From JAVBOP01 sp031550405 (GTDB lineage Bacteria > Bacteroidota > Ignavibacteria > Kapaibacteriales > UBA2268), in the NCBI GenBank assembly GCA_031550405.1, contig JAVBOP010000007.1:1-12052 (forward strand): DNA of 12,052 bases, given 5' to 3'. A model generated the notes under the pieces. The model made no database searches. It saw only the letters and a list, made by a program, of their open reading frames with translations, and had not been told where the DNA came from. Numbering within the stretch: the first letter of the stretch is position 1; each line of letters starts with the position of its first letter. The translations under genes were made by a program, and so were the position numbers. Below are positions 1 through 7,398 of this stretch, piece by piece.

Positions 1-87
1 AAGTCGTTGAAAATGCTGGAGATTACATTAGATTTATTTTTAGATAAAACCTTACATGATTTTGATTATGAGTTAACAATCACATAA
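1..87 (+). CDS. C-terminal end of an unidentified ORF entering from the left
   Basis: Frame 1 is open from the window edge to a TAA at 85-87 and gives 28 residues, ending in ...DYELTIT. I do not recognise a family and the fragment is too short to assign. Its only contextual support is that the kup homology on the opposite strand stops at about 108, so foreign sequence, perhaps another mobile element or a rearranged gene, begins close to where this frame ends. It may equally be a chance open frame in AT-rich DNA. Confidence 0.2.
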   Translation, partial: KSLKMLEITLDLFLDKTLHDFDYELTIT

Positions 88-1065
88 GCAACAATAAAGT
101 AACAATGCCATAAATCCAGGGATACAGCTTCAGCTATCACAGTAAATGAACCGCTTATAAGGGCTTGGCTCGCTATAATAGCTGCCAGCGTTGCCATAAC
201 TATGCCAATAATGAAAAACCATGAAGGTATTATTTCAAAGAATGGATTAATATCATTTACTATTAAATTCTGATGCGTAACAACCCATGCACCTTGCCCA
301 AGATAGTTTAGTATAAGGCATATTTTGACAAAAACCCATGACTGCCGTATGTTGTGCAATCCATAATGTCCCAAATCGGAATATAACGCCTCAGCTCCCG
401 TTGTGCACAAAAATATAGCACCAAGAATAACAAATATATGTGGTGCAGCCATAAGAAATTTAATGGCATATATGGGATTAAATGCCTTTATTATTTCAGG
501 ATATTCCATAAAGCTATGAAAGCCTAAAATACCAAGCATAAGAAACCAGCATAGCATAATTACTCCAAAGAAACGCCTTAAAGATGCAGTACCAAGGGAT
601 TGCAGCATAAAAAGCAGAAAAATAATACCTATGGTAATAGACAGTATAGGAACAGAAGCATATACACCGTGCAAGCCCTCAATCGCAGAAGTTACTGTAA
701 TAGAAGGAGTTATAACGCCATCGGCAAGTAATATGGCAGCACCAACTGCTGCAAAAACATAAGCCTTGCGATATCTTTCTCCTTATCAAGGCAAACAATG
801 CTAATATTCCGCCTTCACCTTTATTATCAGCACGAAGGGTAATCAATACATATTTAATGGTAGTTTGCAGTACCAGCGTCCATATAACACATGAAACAGC
901 ACCGACAATTAAATCGGGACGGCTATATGGCAAGGCATTCAGCACAGCTTTCATAACATACAGCGATGAAGTGCCAATATTGCCATACACAATACCAATA
1001 GCAATGATAATGCCTGTCAATTTCAGCATCGGGATTCTATGTTTATGAGATTGCGGTTTATTCAT
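66..1065 (-). pseudogene. kup: Kup-type K+ transporter, frameshifted and C-terminally truncated
   Basis: This is a remnant of a Kup/HAK/KT potassium uptake permease, an inner-membrane protein with about 12 membrane spans and usually over 600 residues. From ATG 1065 the first part shows GIVYGNIGTSSLY (family GIVYGDIGTSPLY; the Asp is Asn and the Pro is Ser here) and LRADNKGEGGILALFALIRR. The frame then breaks near the TTT at 776-778, where removing one base restores reading. The second frame continues with KAYVFAAVGAAILLADGVITP, SAIEGL, GAEALYSDLGHYG and ASQALISGSFT. Homology stops after LDLW at about 108, and the frame ends with unrelated residues at TAA 66-68. Roughly the last half, including the cytoplasmic C-terminus, is missing. 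The frameshift alone could be a sequencing error, but the truncation supports a dead gene. TTG 1069-1071 is an alternative upstream start. Confidence 0.85.
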
Positions 1066-1207
1066 CTCCAAAATTAATATATTCCATGCTAATAATTAAT
1101 ACTGGCAAAATCAAGCTTTTTCTGATTGACTGGCGCCATCGAAAGCCTAGTTGAGCATCCTGAAAAACGGCATGCTTAAAATCCATAACTTGTTACATAT
1201 AAAGGTA

Positions 1208-1560
1208 TTATATGTCAATATATTTATAAGTATCTTTTTTTAAACATATATACGTATGAAGCTCGTCGATTTCAACAATCTTTGCTGGCGCATCATTTTT
1301 AGAAAAATCTGCCTGTTCGCCCCACTTTTTTACCCAAAGATAAACTATTGTGTGGCTGATTTTTAAGATTCTTCCTATCTGGCGAAAACCAAACCTTCCA
1401 AATACATATCAAGGGCTAATCGCTTTGTTTTTAAAGACTTAGCCTTAGATTTGCTCTCAAGCAAAAAGTTAAAACCGCAGTCTTTACAAAGATAGCGCTG
1501 ACGACCACGAAGAAAACCATGTTTAATTTTATTTATACTGTAGCAACATGGATAACTCAT
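1208..1560 (-). pseudogene. IS1-family InsA 5' half (copy 1), broken
   Basis: Reading leftward from ATG 1560, the product begins with a zinc-ribbon (...CKDCG at residues 26-30) like IS1-family InsA N-termini. The first Cys pair appears damaged, reading YPCC where C-P-x-C is expected. A helix-turn-helix region follows. The frame breaks at EGLVFAR-stop near 1375. One base would restore the expected EGLGFRQIGRILKISHTIVYLWVKKW, and copy 2 has GLGFRQ at this place, which confirms the lesion. The restored frame runs on through KIVEIDELHTYICLKKDT, the start of the catalytic domain with its first Asp. It leaves IS1 homology at 1225/1226 and stops at TAA 1208-1210. The catalytic remainder is absent, so the copy cannot encode an active transposase. 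Confidence 0.82.
1226..1302. repeat. Left arm of 77-bp inverted repeat (IS1 core)
   Basis: This is the reverse complement of 7626-7702. 1226-1294 is identical over 69 bp to 7634-7702. One mismatch follows at 1295, then seven more matching bases. It covers the InsA/InsB junction (KIVEIDELHTY...). Homology stops sharply at the 1226 end and fades at the 1302 end. Confidence 0.95.
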
Positions 1561-1620
1561 ATATTTATAAATAACTTAATATTAAATAATTACAAATATA
1601 ATAAATGTATCTATATTTTA

Positions 1621-1644
1621 CAATACCTCAAAAATCCTGCTACC
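1621..1644 (-). repeat. Candidate IS1 left terminal inverted repeat
   Basis: On the minus strand this 24-bp end starts GGTAGCAGG and finishes GGTATTG. The element's other end, at 8048-8071 directly after the InsB stop, begins CAATACC, the complement of the last seven bases, and shares GCTA near its outer edge, but the central bases differ. The match is partial, so the assignment rests mainly on position: just outside insA on one side and just after the insB stop on the other. Confidence 0.4.
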
Positions 1645-1712
1645 AAACTTTGGGTATATGGCACGCGAAAATCCTTCTCACCTGTGGAAATGATGATAAT
1701 GCTGAGATATTG
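1645..1712 (-). pseudogene. Relic of a prolyl oligopeptidase (S9) C-terminus
   Basis: The minus strand reads QYLSIIIISTGEKDFRVPYTQSL between an in-frame TAG at 1713-1715 and the presumed IS1 terminus at 1644. The G-E-K-D-F-R-V-P-Y-T-Q-S core matches the highly conserved stretch of S9 prolyl oligopeptidases and acylaminoacyl peptidases (HGE.D.RVPYTQ...) that carries the catalytic Asp. Only about 20 codons survive and there is no catalytic Ser or His. The inference is that the IS1 element inserted into, or was joined to, such a gene. The motif is distinctive but short. Confidence 0.5.
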
Positions 1713-1784
1713 CTAATAGCATACAAACTATATTATCTTACTAAACAAAAAAAAACGAAGGGCTGATTTGCAGTTCACATAAAT

Positions 1785-2687
1785 CTAAAAGCCACGCTCG
1801 GATAAACGTAAACGCCTGAAATGATGTAACATATCCTGTTTTTGATGTGAATGGAAAAAGTGTAAAAGTTCGTCTTTCCAGTGAGAAATGTTTAGAGCTA
1901 AAATCTGTGAAATCTTGTCATTGCTCATAGCCGAAAACGAAGGTCGCGCGGCAGGCAAGCAAAAATCAGCCATTTTGGCAGGATATACAATGGTTTTCAA
2001 ATTGCTAAATTCATAAATAGTTTTAGCCCATTCCAATCGAGAGGCATATCCCGTGTTCGTTATATGGAACAATCCAGTAAGTCCATTATTTATAGCCTTT
2101 AATGAAATATCAGCCAATAAATTCACTGACGTTGGCACCGAAAATTCATCATCTGCAATTTTCACAATATCCTGAGATTCTGCCCATTTCAGTGCCTTAA
2201 AAATGAAATTTTGTTCACCATCACCATAAAGCCAGCTTGTACGAAAAATTAAAAAATTTTCATAAATATTCTTTATCGCTTTTTCGCCCTCTAATTTTGA
2301 GCGCCCATAGTTGTTGATTGGCTCGGGAATATCATTTTCATTATACAAGCCTGCTGTTCGTTTTATGCCGCTAAACACATAATCTGTGCTGTAATGCACC
2401 AATTTGATATTATTTCGGCTGCACACTTTAGCGATATTTTCCACGCCAACCGCATTGACTTTATAAGCATCTTCGTAATTCAGTTCGGCATAATCAACAT
2501 TATTGTACGCCGCACAATTGATGACAACATCTGGTTTTGTGTGCAAAATGGCTTGGCTTAATTTGGCATAATCAAAAATATCTAAATATGGCAAATCATA
2601 TTCAGCAAAGTTTATCTCTTTGCTTTTAAATAACTTAGAAAATTGTTTCCCAAGCTGTCCGTTGCAACCTAACAGCAAATATTTCAT
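1785..2687 (-). CDS. rfbD: dTDP-4-dehydrorhamnose reductase (RfbD/RmlD family)
   Basis: This enzyme carries out the last step of dTDP-L-rhamnose synthesis: NAD(P)H-dependent reduction of dTDP-4-dehydro-L-rhamnose in the cytoplasm, feeding cell-surface polysaccharide. The 300-residue product is an extended short-chain dehydrogenase. It has the Rossmann motif GCNGQLG at 7-13, NCAAYNNVDYAE at 57-68, STDYVF at 100-105, the catalytic Y127-x3-K131 in NYGRSKLEGE, RTSWLYG at 149-155, and PAARPSFSAMSNDKI near 245-259, the usual C-terminal signature. The last 20 or so residues are basic and His-rich and extend slightly beyond the normal family end. The ATG overlaps the TGA of the upstream surA-like gene (ATGA), so the two are probably co-transcribed and translationally coupled. 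No other rhamnose genes are in the window. A related NAD-dependent sugar reductase cannot be excluded. Confidence 0.9.
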   Translation of the reverse strand: MKYLLLGCNGQLGKQFSKLFKSKEINFAEYDLPYLDIFDYAKLSQAILHTKPDVVINCAAYNNVDYAELNYEDAYKVNAVGVENIAKVCSRNNIKLVHYSTDYVFSGIKRTAGLYNENDIPEPINNYGRSKLEGEKAIKNIYENFLIFRTSWLYGDGEQNFIFKALKWAESQDIVKIADDEFSVPTSVNLLADISLKAINNGLTGLFHITNTGYASRLEWAKTIYEFSNLKTIVYPAKMADFCLPAARPSFSAMSNDKISQILALNISHWKDELLHFFHSHQKQDMLHHFRRLRLSERGF

Positions 2688-3979
2688 TTTTCAACAACTT
2701 CCCAATAAATTTCTTTTTTAAGTTCTTCAATCCAGTCGTTGCGCAGATTCATTCTTTTATATTCGCCCGCATAGAGCTTAATATAGTCATAATCCGTTTC
2801 GAGCATTGGCTTGTGGGCTGGAATTGTTGCTTTGCGGTAGACAATATTCATGGCACTTTTGGTCGGATCGAACACGTATGGAGCCGGCTCGGATATTTCG
2901 CCATCTTTCAGATTTTTTGCCGCATTTGCTATGCTTGGAGGATACATATCCAATGAATGCTTGCCCATAGAACCGCCAAAACCTTGCGTTTCTTTTTCTT
3001 CGGACAGCTGGGTTGCCAATTCGGAAAAATTATTATTTTCGATAGCTATTTTGCGTATTGAATCAAGTTCATTCTTCACTTTTTCGGCGTCTGTTTCCGA
3101 TTGTTCGACCTTAAGCAATAGATGCCTGGTGTGAATAGAATCGCGCTTTTTTTCAACAAGTTGAATCAAATGATAGCCAAATGGCGTCTCAACAGGCAGT
3201 GATATTTCATTCGGTTGCAGCGCATAAGCAGCCTGCTCAAATTCTTGGATAAATTTGCCCTTGCCCGCCCAGCCAAGATCGCCGCCATCTTGCGCTGAAG
3301 CCAAATCGGCACTATATTGCTTGGCAAATTCTCCAAATTTGCCCGATTGCATAATCGAATCTCTAATGTTTTTTGCCAAATTATATGTATTTACTTTGGA
3401 AACAGTGTCAGGATGAATATATTTAACTATATGCAATAGCTCGACTTGCTCAGGAATCTCCGGCAAAGAATCTTTATATATCTTATAAAATTCTTCTATA
3501 TCCTGCGAATTTGCAGTAATATTTCCAAACTTCGTCATCTCCATTTGCTCAACCATCAAATCTTTCTTCACCTCGTCTCGATACTCGAATTTAATTCGGC
3601 TAATAGATTTTTTATAGACAGCCTCCACTCTTTCAACCGAACCAACGCGCTGCACAAGGCTTTGCAGCATCGCATTCCAGCGCTCTTCAACCAAATCGTC
3701 AGAAACATTTACAGAATCCTCTATCGCCTTAACCCGCAAAATTTTCTGCGAAATCATATTTTCAAGCAGCTTCTTCCGCATCTCCCTGTCCGCAATATCA
3801 ATTGTTCTATCCTGCAGCGACATCTGCAAAAGCGTTCCATCAATATCGGATTGCATAATAATTTCATTGCCAACAATCGCAACAATCCTGTCAAGCGTTG
3901 TACCCGTTTTCATATCAAGTTGCGCAAAGCTGCTGCCAACCGCCAGAAGCATCGGAATTAAAAATAATATTTTTTTCAT
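2684..3979 (-). CDS. surA: SurA/PpiC-type periplasmic peptidyl-prolyl isomerase chaperone
   Basis: This is predicted to be an exported chaperone that helps outer-membrane proteins fold. The start at 3979 is chosen over an upstream codon at 4027 because it begins a clear signal peptide, MKKILFLIPMLLAVGSSFAQ, with likely cleavage after Ala19. Residues 27-175 form the SurA-type N-terminal helical region (RIVAIVGNEIIMQSDID). The first parvulin domain, about 178-276, has the hallmark GGDLGW (232-237) and FGYHLIQL (267-274). A second parvulin-like domain, about 282-385, is more divergent (RHLLLK, GGSMG). The C-terminal segment is charged. At 431 residues the length is normal for SurA. Its stop overlaps the rfbD start. 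It diverges from the STAS gene across about 200 bp. The exact orthology (SurA or another PpiC protein) is less certain than the family. Confidence 0.9.
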   Translation of the reverse strand: MKKILFLIPMLLAVGSSFAQLDMKTGTTLDRIVAIVGNEIIMQSDIDGTLLQMSLQDRTIDIADREMRKKLLENMISQKILRVKAIEDSVNVSDDLVEERWNAMLQSLVQRVGSVERVEAVYKKSISRIKFEYRDEVKKDLMVEQMEMTKFGNITANSQDIEEFYKIYKDSLPEIPEQVELLHIVKYIHPDTVSKVNTYNLAKNIRDSIMQSGKFGEFAKQYSADLASAQDGGDLGWAGKGKFIQEFEQAAYALQPNEISLPVETPFGYHLIQLVEKKRDSIHTRHLLLKVEQSETDAEKVKNELDSIRKIAIENNNFSELATQLSEEKETQGFGGSMGKHSLDMYPPSIANAAKNLKDGEISEPAPYVFDPTKSAMNIVYRKATIPAHKPMLETDYDYIKLYAGEYKRMNLRNDWIEELKKEIYWEVVEK

Positions 3980-4016
3980 TTTTACAATCGATCCATTACA
4001 AATTATAGCACAAGCA

Positions 4017-4024
4017 CAAAAATA
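4017..4024 (-). promoter_or_regulatory. Candidate Bacteroidota -7 box for the surA-rfbD unit
   Basis: On the minus strand this reads TATTTTTG, matching TAnnTTTG, 38 bp upstream of the surA ATG. No TTTG or TTG lies at the expected 19-21 bp further upstream, so only half of the promoter is recognisable. Confidence 0.35.
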
Positions 4025-4091
4025 CAAAATTTATTATGAAATATTGCAGCGCACATAAGCAGAGAGAGGTATTCTGAATAATTATTCATAA

Positions 4092-4109
4092 ATGGTGTTT
4101 CGATACCAT
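4092..4109. other. Short hairpin with TTCG loop between divergent genes
   Basis: ATGGTGT and ATACCAT can pair over 7 bp (one G-U) around a TTCG tetraloop. The hairpin lies between the divergent surA and STAS genes, 71 bp before the STAS start. It has no T-run appropriate for a terminator of either neighbour. It could be a 5'-leader structure, an operator-like dyad, or chance. Confidence 0.3.
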
Positions 4110-4180
4110 ATTAAAATACTTTCAATAATGTTTCGTCCCTAAACTGTTGATATTTTAAAATTTAAATAATAGCAAAAATA

Positions 4181-4495
4181 ATGAACTCATACAATTTGAT
4201 TGTGGATGCTGCAAATAATCAGGCAGTCTTAAAAATGCGAAAAGAAGCTCTTGGAGGCGAAGACGCAATGGCATTTGTGAAGACGATAAAGCAATTGCCC
4301 GACAATGTAAACTGCCTGGTGCTCGACATGTCTAATCTGGAGATGGTTAACAGTACTGGCTTGGGCATGATTGCTAAAGCGAATAATGACCTGAAGGCTC
4401 GCAACGTTGAGCTGGTTCTTTCTTCTGTCGGCGAGAATGTGGGCAGATTACTGGAAATCACTCATCTAAACAAAATTTTCAAAATAGTGGATTGA
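4181..4495 (+). CDS. STAS-domain anti-sigma factor antagonist
   Basis: This 104-residue protein is a single STAS domain of the SpoIIAA/RsbV type. Such proteins bind an anti-sigma kinase in the cytoplasm and are switched off by phosphorylation of a conserved Ser. The key loop is LDMSNLEMVNSTGLGMI (48-64). Ser58 sits where the phosphorylated Ser of SpoIIAA (Ser58, D-S-S-G-L-G) lies, and the following helix and LVLSSVGENVGRLLEITHLNKIF match the fold. No SD is seen before the ATG. It ends 7 bp before ltaE, so the two are probably one transcript. No cognate anti-sigma kinase or sigma factor is in the window, so the partner is unknown. Confidence 0.9.
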   Translation: MNSYNLIVDAANNQAVLKMRKEALGGEDAMAFVKTIKQLPDNVNCLVLDMSNLEMVNSTGLGMIAKANNDLKARNVELVLSSVGENVGRLLEITHLNKIFKIVD

Positions 4496-4502
4496 GCAGA
4501 AA

Positions 4503-5531
4503 ATGATAGACCTCAGAAGCGATACCGTAACCAGGCCTTCGCCTGCAATGCTGCAAGCCATGATGAACGCAAAGGTTGGAGATGACGTTTATGCCGAAGA
4601 CCCTACAGTTAATGAATTACAAGAAACTATAGCTGATATTTTGGGCAAGGAAGCGGCTATATTTGTGCCGAGCGGAACTATGAGCAATCAAATCGGCGTG
4701 AAAGTGAACACTAAGCCCGGCGATGAGGTTATTATTGAAAAAGATGCCCATATCTTTTACTTTGAAACGGCAGCACCTGCGATTATATCTAATGTTCAGT
4801 TGCGCCAACTGCCTTCCAATAGCGGCGAAATGCAACTTGCGGATATTGAGGAGGCTATTCGCCCCGATGTGTATTATTTTCCAAAAACGACTTGTATTTG
4901 TTTGGAAAATACGCATAACCGGCATGGCGGCGCTATACTTTCGCATGAATATATTCAGCAGGTTGCGGCAATTGCACATGGAAATAATATTGCATTTCAT
5001 CTTGATGGCGCAAGGATTTGGAATGCTTCAGTTGCAACTGGAGTTAAAATAGCCGATTACGTTAAAGAGTTCGATACTGTATCAGTTTGTTTATCCAAAG
5101 GCTTAGGCGCACCTGTCGGTTCTGTTCTTGCGGGCACAAAAGAAAAAATCACCCTGGCAAGAAAATGGCGGAAAATATTGGGTGGCGGAATGAGACAGGC
5201 TGGAATTATTGCAGCGGCAGGTTTGTTCGCGGTAAAAAATAATATCGAAAGGCTGGCAGAAGACCACGCAAATGCTAAGATGTTCGGCAAATTGCTTGAA
5301 GATGTTGATGAAATACATATCGACCAGAATGCCATTGCGACCAATATGGTTGTCATTCAAACAAAAGGCGAATTGACATCGCAAAATTTTGTATCTGCCT
5401 GCAAATCAGAGGGTTTACTGTTTAATGCAATTGCCAGTGACAAAATTCGCATAGTTTTTCATCTTGACATATCCACTAAAGACACCACAGAAGCTGCCAA
5501 TATAATTAAATCAATTTTAAAAAAACATTGA
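4503..5531 (+). CDS. ltaE: Low-specificity L-threonine aldolase (PLP enzyme)
   Basis: This enzyme cleaves L-threonine or L-allo-threonine to glycine and acetaldehyde in the cytoplasm, using PLP in a fold-type I aminotransferase scaffold. The 342-residue product starts with the family signature MIDLRSDTVTRPSPAM. It has VGDDVYAEDPTVNELQ (25-40), SGTMSNQ (57-63), H83 in DAHI, which stacks on PLP, LENTHN (134-139), LDGAR (167-171) with the PLP-nitrogen Asp168, and the Schiff-base Lys199 in SVCLSKGLGAPVGS. GGGMRQAG (227-234) is also typical. The length matches E. coli LtaE (about 333). It lies 7 bp after the STAS gene without an SD. The pairing with a regulator looks positional rather than functional. 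Confidence 0.95.
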   Translation: MIDLRSDTVTRPSPAMLQAMMNAKVGDDVYAEDPTVNELQETIADILGKEAAIFVPSGTMSNQIGVKVNTKPGDEVIIEKDAHIFYFETAAPAIISNVQLRQLPSNSGEMQLADIEEAIRPDVYYFPKTTCICLENTHNRHGGAILSHEYIQQVAAIAHGNNIAFHLDGARIWNASVATGVKIADYVKEFDTVSVCLSKGLGAPVGSVLAGTKEKITLARKWRKILGGGMRQAGIIAAAGLFAVKNNIERLAEDHANAKMFGKLLEDVDEIHIDQNAIATNMVVIQTKGELTSQNFVSACKSEGLLFNAIASDKIRIVFHLDISTKDTTEAANIIKSILKKH

Positions 5532-5675
5532 TATTCGCTTTTTCTATCTAAAAAATTGTTTTGTTAAAAGAAATTTGCAGTAAAACATCTTTGCTATAAC
5601 ATATAAGTCAAAAAAAAGTGGTATCTTGTATCCCTTAATATTCAATTTTGTAAAATTATCAGATAAGTTAAAGCA

Positions 5676-6428
5676 ATGTCAGGTCATAGTAAGTGGGCTA
5701 ATATAAAGCATAAAAAAGGTAAGGCTGATGCCAAAAGAGGTAAGGTTTTCACTCGCATTTCTAAAGAAATTACAATTTCAGCTCGCGAAGGAGGTGGCGA
5801 TCCAGATGGAAATCCAAGGCTTAGGCTCGCTATGCAGAATGCAAGAGCTGTGAATATGCCTTCGGACAATATCACTCGCGCTATCAAAAAGGGTACAGGT
5901 GAGATTGAAGGCGTAAATTATGAAGAAATCACATACGAAGGTTATGCTCCAAACGGCGTAGCTGTAATTCTTGAAACGGTTACAGACAACAAAAAGAGAA
6001 CAGTTTCTGAAATTCGTTCGCTTATGGGCAAACACGGTGGCAACATGGCAGAACCAAATTCTGTTGCCTGGAATTTTGAACGAAAAGGCGTCATCACGAT
6101 TGCGACAAAAGGCAAATCGGAAGATGAATTGTTTGAATTTGTGCTTGAATCCGGCTCTGACGATATAGAGTATGATGATGAAAATTCAAGAATAATTTGT
6201 GCAATGGAAAATTTTGCGACTGTGAATAAGTTCTTTGAAGAAAAGGGATTTGAGGTTACCGAAAGCAAGCTCGAATATATTCCTAAAAATGTTGTGAACA
6301 TAGCTTCGGTTGAAGATGCCAATAAAATTATGAAATTTATTGACATTTTTGAAGATCATGATGACGTGCAAAACGTATTTTCAAATTTCGAAATCGATGA
6401 TGCTATAAGCGAATTAATTGAGGCATAA
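5676..6428 (+). CDS. yebC: YebC/PmpR family protein
   Basis: The product has 250 residues and starts with the invariant MSGHSKWANIKHKKGKADAKRGKVFTR. It continues with EGGGDPDGNPRLRLA, MPSDNITRAIKKG, YEGYAPNGVAVI and TDNKKRTVSEIR, and ends in the usual acidic C-terminal domain, so all three YebC domains are present. Members have been described as DNA-binding regulators (PmpR) and, more recently, as ribosome-associated factors that relieve stalling at proline-rich stretches; the sequence does not decide between these. It has no SD, a 144-bp upstream gap and its own downstream terminator. A position upstream of ruvC is a common arrangement in bacteria. Confidence 0.96.
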   Translation: MSGHSKWANIKHKKGKADAKRGKVFTRISKEITISAREGGGDPDGNPRLRLAMQNARAVNMPSDNITRAIKKGTGEIEGVNYEEITYEGYAPNGVAVILETVTDNKKRTVSEIRSLMGKHGGNMAEPNSVAWNFERKGVITIATKGKSEDELFEFVLESGSDDIEYDDENSRIICAMENFATVNKFFEEKGFEVTESKLEYIPKNVVNIASVEDANKIMKFIDIFEDHDDVQNVFSNFEIDDAISELIEA

Positions 6429-6451
6429 TTTAGATTTATTAAAATAATTTT

Positions 6452-6486
6452 AAGATTTGATAGATTTTCATAGTTTATCAAATCTT
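6452..6486 (+). terminator. Intrinsic terminator after yebC
   Basis: AAGATTTGATA (6452-6462) pairs perfectly over 11 bp with TATCAAATCTT (6476-6486) around a 13-nt loop. It is followed by TT-A-TTTT-A-TT, a T-rich tract. It lies 24 bp after the yebC stop and separates yebC from the CGGC-ruvC pair. The stem is AT-rich, so its strength is uncertain. Confidence 0.7.
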
Positions 6487-6521
6487 TTATTTTATTAACA
6501 TTACTTATCAATTTAAACAAT

Positions 6522-6851
6522 ATGAAAGTAGGTATTATTCGTTGTCAGCAGACAGAAGATATGTGTGGAGGCAGAACTTGCCTCAAAGTAGCCTCAGCAG
6601 GCTTGGCTGCATTTCAGCAAATTGGAAAGAGCGAAGTCATAGGATTTATATCATGTGGAGGCTGTCCCGGCAAAAAGGCTGTGCTTCGTGCTAAAAATAT
6701 GATAGAAACAGGAGTTGAAGCAATTGCATTTGCATCTTGCATTTTTAAAGGCACGCCAATAGGTTTTTCTTGTCCTCATGCAGATAAAATTAAAGAAGCT
6801 ATAAGTTTGAAAGTAGGAAAAGATATATTAATTTTAGATTATACGCATTAG
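6522..6851 (+). CDS. CGGC-domain protein (small cysteine-rich, putative metal binding)
   Basis: This 109-residue protein matches the CGGC domain family: MKVGIIRCQQTEDMCGGRTCLKVA at the N-terminus, then FISCGGCPGKKAVLRAKNM (43-61) with the name-giving C45-G-G-C48, AIAFASCIFKGTPIGFSCPH (67-86), and no extra domains. Conserved cysteines are at 8, 15, 20, 45, 48, 73 and 84, an arrangement suggesting metal or iron-sulfur binding. The biochemical function of the family is not established to my knowledge. The family is frequent in anaerobes. It follows the yebC terminator and ends 7 bp before ruvC, so it should share ruvC's transcript. The start codon ATG is immediately followed by the conserved KVGIIRC, so the start is secure. 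Confidence 0.9.
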   Translation: MKVGIIRCQQTEDMCGGRTCLKVASAGLAAFQQIGKSEVIGFISCGGCPGKKAVLRAKNMIETGVEAIAFASCIFKGTPIGFSCPHADKIKEAISLKVGKDILILDYTH

Positions 6852-6858
6852 TGATGAG

Positions 6859-7398
6859 ATGAAAATACTTGGAATAGATCCCGGCTCTGTGTTTTGCGGT
6901 TATGGCGTTATCGAAACGCAGCCAAATTTGGCAATAATTGAATATGGAACTATCGAATTAAAGAAAAAACACGATGATTTTAATTTACGGTTAAAAGAGA
7001 TTTATGAAAAAATATTTAATGTAATTACAAGAAATAAGCCGGAACAAGCAGCAATAGAATCAACTTTTTATGCAAAAAATGCGCAATCTTTAATAAAATT
7101 ATCGCAGGCTCGAGCCGCTGCAATCCTTGCTATCATTAATAATAACATAGATGTTAGCGAATATTCTGCTCGTGAAATTAAAAAATCGGTAACAGGACGT
7201 GGCGCTGCAAGCAAGGAACAAGTGCAATTTATGGTATCTTCTTTATTTAAAACAGATATATCTTCCAAATATTTTGATACAACTGATGCTATTGCAATTG
7301 CCTTATGCCATTCAAATAAAGCTAAATATGGTGTAAGTAAAGCAAAATCATGGTCGCAATACATAAAAGACAATCCCAAAAAAATAATCAAATTGTGA
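6859..7398 (+). CDS. ruvC: Holliday junction resolvase RuvC
   Basis: RuvC is an endonuclease subunit that cuts four-way DNA junctions during recombinational repair, acting as a dimer with RuvAB. The 179-residue product carries the RNase-H-like catalytic acids: D7 in LGIDPGS, E67 in AIESTFYAKN, and D140 and D143 in YFDTTDAIAIALCH. GYGVIE and SQARAAAILA also match, as does the ...SAREIKKSVTGRGAASKEQVQFMV segment. The C-terminus (residues 155-179) is a basic extension slightly longer than in E. coli (173 residues). It begins 7 bp after the CGGC gene. ruvA and ruvB are not in the window. The next sequence downstream is a decayed IS1 copy. Confidence 0.96.
   Translation: MKILGIDPGSVFCGYGVIETQPNLAIIEYGTIELKKKHDDFNLRLKEIYEKIFNVITRNKPEQAAIESTFYAKNAQSLIKLSQARAAAILAIINNNIDVSEYSAREIKKSVTGRGAASKEQVQFMVSSLFKTDISSKYFDTTDAIAIALCHSNKAKYGVSKAKSWSQYIKDNPKKIIKL

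Larger units (their letters stand above)
1226..1644 (-). mobile_element. IS1-family element, 5' half only (copy 1)
   Basis: The outer end is placed at 1644. On the minus strand the sequence starting GGTAGCAGGATTTTTGAGG looks like an IS1-type terminal repeat, and an unrelated peptidase relic abuts it. The inner end is abrupt at 1226, immediately after a 77-bp segment that is nearly identical, in inverted orientation, to 7626-7702. The 419 bp here plus the 3' part kept by copy 2 (7703 to about 8071) sum to about 788 bp, close to a standard IS1 length (IS1 is 768 bp). The exact terminus is inferred, because no target-site duplication could be matched. Confidence 0.7.

Noticed and set aside
1058..1186. 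42-codon minus-strand ORF (MDFKHAVFQDAQ...) overlapping the kup start
   Set aside because: No recognisable family and no SD. It lies between a dead kup and a dead IS1 half, so it is more likely a chance frame.
1519..1716. 65-codon plus-strand ORF across the IS1 left end
   Set aside because: It is antisense to the InsA start, the IS terminus and the S9 relic, and its composition is typical of a shadow frame.
1759..1800. Possible terminator downstream of rfbD (T-run after a weak dyad)
   Set aside because: The best stem is only about 3 bp, so it does not support an intrinsic terminator.
3446..3961. 171-codon plus-strand ORF opposite surA
   Set aside because: It is a shadow of the surA frame (Leu/Asn/Arg-rich, no motifs); surA has a signal peptide and parvulin domains.
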